A DNA stretch of 6,988 bases from NCBI GenBank assembly GCA_938041595.1, contig CALITN010000094.1, forward strand, positions 1 to 6,988, written 5' to 3'. Positions 1-5,985 of this stretch are shown one piece after another. This stretch comes from an uncultured Flavobacteriaceae bacterium. GTDB lineage: Bacteria; Bacteroidota; Bacteroidia; Flavobacteriales; Flavobacteriaceae. Position 1 is the first letter of the stretch, and the number at the start of each line of letters is the position of its first letter. A model generated the notes under the pieces. The model had not been told where the DNA came from. It worked only from the letters and a program-made list of their open reading frames with translations, and ran no database searches. Made by a program: the position numbers and the translations under genes.

Positions 1-1
1 T

Positions 2-766
2 ATAGAAACATCCATTATCCCTGATGGGGATTCGATTGTTATAAATGGCAAAAAATGGTGGTCAACGGGTTTAGGTCATGCCGAGGCTCGTCTGGCAATT
101 GTGTTGGGAAAAACAGATCCTAACGCCCCACGACATCAGCAGCACAGCATGGTGTTGGTGCCGCTGGATACTCCGGGGGTGACCATCAAGCGAATGCAAA
201 ATACTTTTGGGGTCTATGATGCACCCAGCGGTCATGGGGAAGTTCATTTTAATCAAGTGCGAGTACCCAAGACCCATTTGATTCAGGACTTTGGCGCTGG
301 TTTTGCCATTGCACAAGGGCGTTTGGGCCCGGGGAGGATACACCACTGTATGCGCTGCATCGGAGCGGCCGAACGCGCCTTGGAATTAGCAGTGCACCGA
401 AGCGGAACTCGTGAGGCTTTTCAGAAGCCTTTAGCTCGTTTAGGAGGAAATGCCGAGCGTTTTGCCAAGGCACGAATTGCAATTGACCAAGCCCGTTTGC
501 TCACCCTATACACCGCTTGGAAAATCGATCAAAAAGGAGTCAAGGCGAGTATGACTGAAATCGCAGCCATCAAAGTAGTTGCTCCAACGGTACTGCAAGA
601 GGTGACCGATATGGCTATGCAAATTCATGGAGGCGCTGGAATATCAGATGATTTTCCATTGACAGGCTTTTTTATGCAAGCTAGAGCCCTTCGTTTGGCA
701 GATGGCCCCGATGAGGTGCATTTGGGAACGGTCGCTAAGTTGGAATTCAAAAAGCATCTTTCTTAG
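2..766 (+). CDS. Acyl-CoA dehydrogenase, ACAD10/ACAD11/LvaC type (3' part, 5' end outside window)
   Basis: The reading frame is open from base 2, so 254 C-terminal residues are visible and the start lies upstream. It holds the middle beta domain (INGKKWWSTG near visible residues 14-23, then HSMVLVPLDTPGV) and the C-terminal helical domain with QGRLGPGRIHHCMR (from visible residue 105), the FAD-contact motif MQIHGGAGIS (from 206) and LADGPDEVH near 232-240. These strings closely match what I recall of the ACAD10/ACAD11 branch. In ordinary acyl-CoA dehydrogenases such as MCAD the catalytic base is Glu in an EGT motif; here Asp (codon 701-703) takes that place, as in the ACAD10/11 branch. Members with a partner kinase remove phosphate from 4-phospho-acyl-CoA rather than simply oxidising acyl-CoA. 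The adjoining kinase gene supports that role here. The enzyme should be cytosolic and FAD-bound. Family is confident; the exact substrate is inference. Confidence 0.93.
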   Translation: METSIIPDGDSIVINGKKWWSTGLGHAEARLAIVLGKTDPNAPRHQQHSMVLVPLDTPGVTIKRMQNTFGVYDAPSGHGEVHFNQVRVPKTHLIQDFGAGFAIAQGRLGPGRIHHCMRCIGAAERALELAVHRSGTREAFQKPLARLGGNAERFAKARIAIDQARLLTLYTAWKIDQKGVKASMTEIAAIKVVAPTVLQEVTDMAMQIHGGAGISDDFPLTGFFMQARALRLADGPDEVHLGTVAKLEFKKHLS

Positions 767-1834
767 ATGGCCAGTTCGTTAGATGTTGCAAAGCCACAAC
801 GAAAAGGGGAGGAACTGGACCTTAAACGCCTTTTGCCTTGGCTAGAAGAAGCCTTACCAAAGCTAACAGCTACCCCAACAATCACACAGTTTTCTGGAGG
901 AGCATCCAATTGGACCTACCATTTGCAATTTCCCAATCAGGATTTGATTCTTCGTCGCGCACCATTGGGGAAAAAGGCCAAAGGAGCTCATGATATGGTT
1001 CGTGAGTACGAACTGCAAAAAAGTCTAAAACCACATTATCCCTATGTGCCTAAAATGTGGGCTGTTTGCGCGGACGAATCAGTTTTGGGTTCTACTTTTT
1101 ATGTGATGGAACGTCTTGAAGGGCTTATTCTTAGAAAAAACTTGCCGCGAGATATTCATTGGAATCAGGAACAGGTGGAAACGCTCTGCTATTCTTTTTG
1201 GGATAAATTGATTGAATTGCACCAAGTGGATTACCAAAAGCAAGGGTTGACACAACTGGGCAAAGGAGCGGGCTATGTAGAACGACAAATTCACGGCTGG
1301 AACAAGCGGTACGCCAACGCCGTTACTTGGAATGTCCCCTCCGGTAAAAAAGTTATGCGTTGGTTGGAAGCCCACATCCCGAAAGAAGAAAACCTTTGCG
1401 TGATTCACAACGATTTTCGACTGGACAATGTCGTATTGTCTCCTGATAACCCAGCGGATATTTTGGGAGTTCTGGATTGGGAAATGGCAGCTATTGGTGA
1501 CCCCTTGATGGACTTAGGAAACAGTTTGGCCTATTGGGTGGAGCCAACCGATGATTTTTTTATCAAAGGGATGCGCTTGCAACCCTCACATCTTTCCGGG
1601 ATGCTGAGCCGAGAACAAATCATTACGTACTATACACAGCAGCGTGGAATGGCGGTTGACGACTTTCGATTTTATCGTGTATATGGATTGTTTCGTCTGG
1701 CCGGTATCGTTCAGCAAATCTATTACCGTTATGCTAAGGGATATACTCAAAACAACGCCTTTAAAAACTTTTGGACTTTGAGTTTTTACCTAATCAAAAC
1801 CTGCGAAAATATTATTCGTAAAGGAACGCACTAG
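767..1834 (+). CDS. APH-family phosphotransferase, probable 4-hydroxyacyl-CoA kinase (LvaA / ACAD11 N-domain-like)
   Basis: This 355-residue cytosolic protein has the aminoglycoside phosphotransferase/choline kinase fold. A nucleotide-loop segment FSGGASNWTY starts at residue 42, LILRRAPLG near 60-68 is the strand where this subfamily usually shows LRR-x-P, the catalytic loop HNDFRLDN is at 214-221 (Asp216 as catalytic base, Asn221 as metal ligand), and DWE at 237-239 is the second metal motif, followed by IGDPLMDLG. The same order occurs in the N-terminal kinase domain of ACAD10/ACAD11 and in Pseudomonas LvaA, which phosphorylates the 4-hydroxyl of 4-hydroxyacyl-CoA. The ATG directly follows the TAG of the dehydrogenase gene, with no spacer and no visible Shine-Dalgarno sequence, so translation is probably coupled. 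All key kinase residues are present. It is unlikely to be an antibiotic-resistance kinase, because the dehydrogenase neighbour and the FRLDN loop point to the acyl-CoA branch. The 4-hydroxyacyl-CoA substrate is inferred from family and context. Confidence 0.9.
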   Translation: MASSLDVAKPQRKGEELDLKRLLPWLEEALPKLTATPTITQFSGGASNWTYHLQFPNQDLILRRAPLGKKAKGAHDMVREYELQKSLKPHYPYVPKMWAVCADESVLGSTFYVMERLEGLILRKNLPRDIHWNQEQVETLCYSFWDKLIELHQVDYQKQGLTQLGKGAGYVERQIHGWNKRYANAVTWNVPSGKKVMRWLEAHIPKEENLCVIHNDFRLDNVVLSPDNPADILGVLDWEMAAIGDPLMDLGNSLAYWVEPTDDFFIKGMRLQPSHLSGMLSREQIITYYTQQRGMAVDDFRFYRVYGLFRLAGIVQQIYYRYAKGYTQNNAFKNFWTLSFYLIKTCENIIRKGTH

Positions 1835-2496
1835 ACGTTTGGGAAAAAGGTTGGAATTCGATCAAAAGCAATCTCTTTAAAGTCCTGGATCCGATGATTG
1901 GCTAGCTGATAATTTTGATTGTGAGAATGAGTACTTTCATAGGCTACACAGAAAATTCCGGCAGCATGGGCCGCTTTGATTCCATTAGTGGAGTCTTCTA
2001 TCACCATACATTCTAAAGGAGAAAAGCCAGCAGTTTGCGCAGCTTTGATAAAGATTTCTGGATGTGGTTTGGATGCGGCTAAATCGGCGCCACTAAGTTT
2101 GCCAACAAAATAACGATCCAGATCAAAACGCTTGAAAATACGATTGATATTGGGCAGTGAAGCGGAGGAAGCCAAGACCAATGTCAATCCGTTGCGATGG
2201 TAATCTTGGATTCGATCCAACACCCCATCGATCAATCCCAGAGCGCTGTCTTCTTCAAATAGTTTTTTAAAATGGCTGCGTTTGGCCCTTACCAGTTCTA
2301 GGGGGGCTATGTTTAGTGAGAATTCATCGCAGAGCGTCTCACAAATCGGAAGCGTTGCCTTACCGGTAAAGGATTCGTACAAGACATTGCTCACTTCAAG
2401 ACCATAATCAGCGAACATTTTATAATAGGCTTTGCGATGCAAGGGCTCGCTATCCACGATGACCCCGTCCATATCAAAAAGAACAGCTTTCAACAT
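1831..2496 (-). CDS. HAD-IA superfamily hydrolase, beta-phosphoglucomutase/sugar-phosphatase-like
   Basis: This 221-residue cytosolic protein has all four HAD motifs. Motif I is DMDGVIVDSE with nucleophile Asp8 and general acid/base Asp10; motif II is Ser110 or Ser111 in VLASSAS; motif III is Lys143 in ASKPHPE; motif IV is Glu167-Asp168 in IEDSTNG. The helical segment between motifs I and II (about 17-90) is a C1 cap, and His20 sits where beta-phosphoglucomutases carry one. The cap loop reads TGKATLP rather than the G-x-S-R of true beta-phosphoglucomutase, so a small phosphatase acting on sugar phosphates or similar compounds is more likely; the substrate cannot be read from sequence. It converges on the kinase gene and the two stop codons share one CTAG. 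The ATG has an A-rich leader (ACTAAA) and no clear Shine-Dalgarno sequence. A link to the neighbouring acyl-CoA genes is possible because human ACAD10 carries a HAD domain, but it is unproven. Confidence 0.92.
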   Translation of the reverse strand: MLKAVLFDMDGVIVDSEPLHRKAYYKMFADYGLEVSNVLYESFTGKATLPICETLCDEFSLNIAPLELVRAKRSHFKKLFEEDSALGLIDGVLDRIQDYHRNGLTLVLASSASLPNINRIFKRFDLDRYFVGKLSGADLAASKPHPEIFIKAAQTAGFSPLECMVIEDSTNGIKAAHAAGIFCVAYESTHSHNQNYQLANHRIQDFKEIAFDRIPTFFPNV

Positions 2497-2650
2497 TTTA
2501 GTGTTTTGGACAAAAATACCGACTTACGGACTAATAAATCTATTTTCTTGGGAGTCTTAGAGATTACAGTGTTTAATGAAGTAAAGTAAAACCAAGTGCA
2601 ATCGGCTAACAAAAAGGAATGTATATTGCTATGAAAAAAAATTCACGGTT
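2497..2650. other. Divergent intergenic region between HAD and propeller genes
   Basis: This 154-base AT-rich stretch must hold the promoters of both flanking, divergently transcribed genes. A Bacteroidota-type -7 box candidate faces the HAD gene (2511-2518). I found no convincing TAnnTTTG box facing the propeller gene. An AAAGGAA stretch at about 2613-2619 lies 11 bases before the ATG at 2631, and may act as a ribosome binding site for that upstream start. No stable hairpin, repeat or RNA gene was recognised. Confidence 0.5.
2511..2518 (-). promoter_or_regulatory. Candidate Bacteroidota -7 promoter box for the HAD gene
   Basis: Read on the minus strand this is TATTTTTG, an exact fit to the TAnnTTTG -7 consensus of the Bacteroidota primary sigma factor. 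It lies 14 bases upstream of the HAD ATG, which would leave a very short 5' leader. No matching -33 TTTG was seen about 20 bases further upstream, so the call is weak. Confidence 0.25.
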
Positions 2651-2654
2651 ATGA
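2631..2654 (+). other. Out-of-frame upstream ATG with A8 run: leader peptide or displaced start of the propeller gene
   Basis: ATG at 2631 is followed by eight A (2634-2641) and reads seven codons (MKKNSRL) to a TGA at 2652-2654 that overlaps the ATG at 2651 as ATGA. If the A run held nine bases, this ATG would be in frame with the propeller gene and give an N-terminus starting MKKKFTVMIRATQF, a more typical signal peptide with a Lys-rich n-region. An AAAGGAA stretch precedes it by 11 bases, and ATG at 2619 is also in its frame. It may be a translationally coupled leader, a site of slippage or phase variation, or a read error. Confidence 0.35.
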
Positions 2655-5600
2655 TAAGAGCGACACAATTTGCAATCTTGCTAGTAACGAGCCTATGTTT
2701 TGGTCAGTTCTCAACGGCATTGATGAACGAAATGAAACCTCGGAACATCGGTCCCGGAGGAATGAGTGGTCGGATCACAGCTATTGATGTGGTTCTTCAG
2801 AACCCCAATATTATTTATGCAGGTTCGGCCTCGGGGGGTCTTTGGAAATCTACCAGTGGTGGGATTCGATGGGAGCCTCTATTCGAGGATCAAATCACAG
2901 CCTCTATCGGAGCTGTTGCCATTCAACAATCCAATCCCAGCGTTGTGTGGGTTGGAACGGGCGAAGGAAACCCGAGAAATAGTCTTAATGGGGGGTATGG
3001 AATTTTCAAATCCTTAGACGGGGGCAAAAGCTGGGAAAAGAGCGGCTTGGAAAAAACACGACATATCCATCGAATTATAATAGACCCTCAAAACCCTAAT
3101 ACTGTATATGTGGCTGCAATTGGTTCCCCTTGGGGAGAGCACCGTGAACGGGGTGTTTATAAAACCGTGGATGGTGGTAAAAGTTGGAAAAAAATATTAT
3201 ATGCCAACCCCAAAACGGGAGCAGCCGATCTTGTGATGGATCCGAACAACCCCAATAAGTTGATCGCAGTCTTATGGGAACACAAGCGCGATCCTTGGTT
3301 TTTTAAGTCTGGAGGAAAAGGGAGTGGGCTGTTCATCACCTATGACGGAGGAGACAACTGGAAGCAGATCACCCATAAAGAAGGCCTGCCTGAGGGAGAG
3401 CTAGGACGTATTGGGATTGCCATAGCACCTAGCAACCCCAGCCGGGTTTATGCTCTGATAGAAGCTAAAAAAAATGGGTTTTACCGTTCCGACGACGGAG
3501 GACATCAGTGGAAGCTGGTCAATGAAGACGAAGAAATTGGGAACCGCCCTTTCTACTATTCCGATATCCGTGTTGATCCGCAAAATGAAAATCGTATTTA
3601 TTCTATTTTCACCTATGTAAACGTATCTGAAGATGGGGGAAAAAGTTTTGAAGAATTGATGCCTGCCTACAACGTTGATAATGGAGTACATCCGGATCAC
3701 CATGCGTGGTGGATTCATCCGGGAGATGGAAATTTTATGATTAATGGAAATGATGGGGGCTTGAATATCACCCGTGATGGGGGTAAAAATTGGCGTTTTG
3801 TGGATAATATTCCTGTGGGACAGTTTTACCATATCAATGTAGATATGGATTATCCCTACAATGTCTATGGGGGCATGCAAGATAATGGTTCTTGGAAAGG
3901 CCCAGCCTATGTATGGCGAGATCAAGGAATACGCAATGCGTATTGGCAGGAGATCTTATTTGGTGATGGTTTTGATGTAGTCCCAAACATATCGGATTCT
4001 CGTTTTGGTTTTGGAATGAGCCAGCAAGGAAGCGTTTCTCGATATGATGCTGAAACAGGGGACAATTATTCGATTAAGCCAACCCATCCCGATCCGAAGA
4101 TGCGTTTGCGTTTTAATTGGAATGCGGCAATAGCTAGAGATCCATTTAGGTCGTCTACGCTTTATTTTGGGAGTCAGTTTGTCCACAAAAGCCAAGATGA
4201 AGGTTTGACTTGGGAAGTGATTTCTCCAGATTTGACGACCAACGATAAAAGCAAACAAAAGCAAAGCGAGAGCGGGGGATTGACTCTAGATGCCACGGGT
4301 GCAGAAAACTACTGTACTCTCTTGGTGATAGAACCCTCTCCACTGGAGGAAAACATGCTATGGACGGCTTCGGATGACGGTCGTGTACACTACACTCAAA
4401 ACGGAGGAAGCACATGGATAGAGGTCACGAAAAACATCAAAGGCTTGCCGGAAGGCAGCTGGATTCCGCAGATCAAAGCATCCACCTATCAAAAGGGAGC
4501 TGCCTTGCTCGTAGCAAATGACTATCGAAGATTCAACTACACCCCCTATGTGTACCGGACTACTAATTATGGAAAAAGCTGGGAACGAATTGTAGATGCC
4601 AAAGATGTGTCAAGTTATGCCCTGTCCATTATTCAAGATCCAGTGGCGCGGAATTTGTTTTTTCTGGGCACCGATGATGGCTTGTATATATCGATAGATG
4701 GTGCGGCAAGTTGGGAAAAAATGGATTCAAAACTTTTCCCAACGGTATCTACCAAGGATCTGGTGATTCATCCACGTGAACCCGATTTGATCATTGGAAC
4801 CTTCGGCCGAGCGGCTTGGGTTTTGGACGACATTGAACCCCTTCGCCAATTGGCACAAAATCCGGACTTGCTAAAGAAGAATGTTGTTTTGTTTGATGCC
4901 CCCACCGCCTATCATGCTGCCAGCCAGCAACCCACGGGAACTCGCTTTGGAGGGGATGCCCTATACAATGGTGAAAACCGTCCCGAAGGAGCACAGTTTA
5001 CCTTTTACATCAAAGCCCAAAAGCCTGTTGCTGAAAAGGAGCGGTTAAAACTAACCTTTTACAAAGATGAGGTGCTGATCAAGGAACTTGAACGAAAGGC
5101 TCCTGATACCAGCGGTTTTTATCGTTGGACATGGGACTTGACAGAGGAATCCGTTGCTCGCCCCGAACGCTTTAAGGAAGAAGAAAAGCAGGATGATGAC
5201 GATAGTGAAAGAAGTGGTAAACCGGCACTTCCAGGCACCTATGAGGTAACATTGTCCTATGGGGATTTCCAGTCAAAAGCGACGATAAAAGTGGCATTAG
5301 ACCCACGAGTTGAAGATTCCGAAGTAGCCTTCAAGGAACGTTATCAAGCATTGAAATCCTTGGAAGAAATGACCGCATTGGCCGCCGCCGCCGTAGCGCA
5401 AGTACAGCAGAGTCATCGGGAGGTAATTGCCTTAATCAAAACCTTAGCGGATTCAAAGGAAACAAAGGAAATGAGTTCGTTGGCTTCTCAAACCCTAACT
5501 TCCTTGATTGCCTTGGAAGCTTTGTTTATTGGAAAAGAAGATAAACGGCAGGGGATTGTTAGAAATCCAACCCCTCACGTGATGACCCGAATCCATCGTG

Positions 5601-5800
5601 CAAGCTATTATGTAAGAACACGCCCAGCCGGACTTACAGAAACAGAGCGGCAGTTGATTGGCAAGGCAGAACAGCAGTTGGATGTTGCGTTGAATTCAGT
5701 GAATGCTTTTTACAAAGAGCAGTGGGAAACATACCGCGCACAAATTGCGACGTTACCCAAACAAGAAGAGAAGGCTCTTTTGACGTTTAAAAGAGACTAG
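2651..5800 (+). CDS. Exported VPS10/sortilin-like Asp-box beta-propeller protein (often labelled 'glycosyl hydrolase')
   Basis: This 1049-residue protein starts with a signal peptide: Arg3, a hydrophobic core at 7-17, and probable signal peptidase I cleavage near FG|Q at 18-19. The residues before Cys16 do not form a good lipobox. The family signature RNIGPGGMSGRI follows at 31-42. About eleven Asp boxes (S/T-x-D-G-G-x-x-W) between residues 67 and 688 predict a large ten-bladed-type propeller as in sortilin/VPS10 domains. After it come a beta-sandwich-like segment (about 780-885, with PALPGTYEVTLSYG at 858-871), an acidic insert (842-852, EEEKQDDDD core) and a helical C-terminus (about 890-1049). 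The database name 'glycosyl hydrolase' for such proteins comes from Asp boxes shared with sialidases; the sialidase FRIP motif is not visible and no catalytic site was recognised. No type IX secretion C-terminal domain is seen, so it is probably periplasmic or outer-membrane associated. Length fits the bacterial family. The start is uncertain: an upstream ATG at 2631 is one base out of frame. Confidence 0.9.
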   Translation: MIRATQFAILLVTSLCFGQFSTALMNEMKPRNIGPGGMSGRITAIDVVLQNPNIIYAGSASGGLWKSTSGGIRWEPLFEDQITASIGAVAIQQSNPSVVWVGTGEGNPRNSLNGGYGIFKSLDGGKSWEKSGLEKTRHIHRIIIDPQNPNTVYVAAIGSPWGEHRERGVYKTVDGGKSWKKILYANPKTGAADLVMDPNNPNKLIAVLWEHKRDPWFFKSGGKGSGLFITYDGGDNWKQITHKEGLPEGELGRIGIAIAPSNPSRVYALIEAKKNGFYRSDDGGHQWKLVNEDEEIGNRPFYYSDIRVDPQNENRIYSIFTYVNVSEDGGKSFEELMPAYNVDNGVHPDHHAWWIHPGDGNFMINGNDGGLNITRDGGKNWRFVDNIPVGQFYHINVDMDYPYNVYGGMQDNGSWKGPAYVWRDQGIRNAYWQEILFGDGFDVVPNISDSRFGFGMSQQGSVSRYDAETGDNYSIKPTHPDPKMRLRFNWNAAIARDPFRSSTLYFGSQFVHKSQDEGLTWEVISPDLTTNDKSKQKQSESGGLTLDATGAENYCTLLVIEPSPLEENMLWTASDDGRVHYTQNGGSTWIEVTKNIKGLPEGSWIPQIKASTYQKGAALLVANDYRRFNYTPYVYRTTNYGKSWERIVDAKDVSSYALSIIQDPVARNLFFLGTDDGLYISIDGAASWEKMDSKLFPTVSTKDLVIHPREPDLIIGTFGRAAWVLDDIEPLRQLAQNPDLLKKNVVLFDAPTAYHAASQQPTGTRFGGDALYNGENRPEGAQFTFYIKAQKPVAEKERLKLTFYKDEVLIKELERKAPDTSGFYRWTWDLTEESVARPERFKEEEKQDDDDSERSGKPALPGTYEVTLSYGDFQSKATIKVALDPRVEDSEVAFKERYQALKSLEEMTALAAAAVAQVQQSHREVIALIKTLADSKETKEMSSLASQTLTSLIALEALFIGKEDKRQGIVRNPTPHVMTRIHRASYYVRTRPAGLTETERQLIGKAEQQLDVALNSVNAFYKEQWETYRAQIATLPKQEEKALLTFKRD
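2849..4714 (+). repeat. Eleven Asp-box (BNR) repeats in the propeller protein
   Basis: Asp boxes begin at residues 67 (degenerate, STSGGIRW), 121 (SLDGGKSW), 172 (TVDGGKSW), 230 (TYDGGDNW), 280 (SDDGGHQW), 326 (SEDGGKSF), 374 (TRDGGKNW), 514 (SQDEGLTW), 582 (TQNGGSTW), 637 (TTNYGKSW) and 681 (SIDGAASW). Spacing is about 45-60 residues, apart from a gap of 140 between 374 and 514 and one of 68 after it. The long gap holds NDGG and FGDGFDV segments and probably one or two blades without a box. The repeats are divergent at DNA level, so they are structural rather than recombination repeats. Confidence 0.85.
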
Positions 5801-5985
5801 GCTAATACCATTCCGTCACCAAATTTTCTGAGAAAGAATATTTGAACAACTGCATATAAACCAAGAATAAGGGCGGCCTTAGAAGCTTTGTATTGTCTTC
5901 TTTTAAGAAAAATCCCAAAAAATTATTTCGTACTTTTACTACACTATATGTAAACGTCTGAAGAGGGCTCTGTGGGGGCGGCCTA
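5801..5985. other. Intergenic region between propeller gene and surface protein gene
   Basis: This 185-base stretch holds no credible gene. It contains a hairpin candidate just after the propeller stop (5820-5844) and a small inverted repeat TAAGG-GCGG-CCTTA (5868-5881). Nine bases, GGGCGGCCT, occur twice in direct orientation (5871-5879 and 5976-5984), the second ending just before the next start. TACTTTTA at 5931-5938 is a one-mismatch fit to the TAnnTTTG -7 box, without a clear -33 partner. The G-rich leader GTGGGGGCGG before the ATG at 5986 stands out against the AT-rich surroundings. Confidence 0.5.
5820..5844 (+). terminator. Possible terminator hairpin after the propeller gene
   Basis: CAAAT pairs with ATTTG, then after one T-T mismatch TTCT pairs with AGAA around a five-base loop GAGAA, 20 bases after the TAG stop. 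The stem is AT-rich and no T-run follows it, so intrinsic termination is doubtful; it may only protect the 3' end of the transcript. Confidence 0.25.

Noticed and set aside
1079..1408. 109-codon minus-strand frame within the kinase gene
   Set aside because: It is antisense to conserved kinase codons and shows no family resemblance.
767..1834. Aminoglycoside resistance kinase
   Set aside because: The APH fold is shared, but the FRLDN catalytic loop, the DWE-IGDPLMD segment and the coupled ACAD gene point to the acyl-CoA-related branch.
1831..2496. Beta-phosphoglucomutase as a firm name for the HAD protein
   Set aside because: HAD motifs and His20 fit, but the cap-loop G-x-S-R feature of that enzyme is absent (TGKATLP), so only a family-level name is safe.
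3401..3925. 174-codon open frame on the minus strand inside the propeller gene
   Set aside because: It lies fully antisense to a well-supported gene, and its Ile/Pro/His-rich translation with no recognisable motif is what the complement of Asp/Gly-rich Asp-box codons gives.
5381..5395. GCC repeat (four copies) as a variable microsatellite
   Set aside because: It is short and codes for a small alanine run in a predicted helix; length change would be in triplets and there is no sign of switching.
2651..5800. Sialidase or other true glycosidase
   Set aside because: Asp boxes are structural; no FRIP motif or arginine triad pattern could be seen.
5891..5912. TTCTT-TT-AAGAA inverted repeat as a terminator
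   Set aside because: The loop would be only two bases and the stem is purely A/T, so it is not a plausible hairpin.
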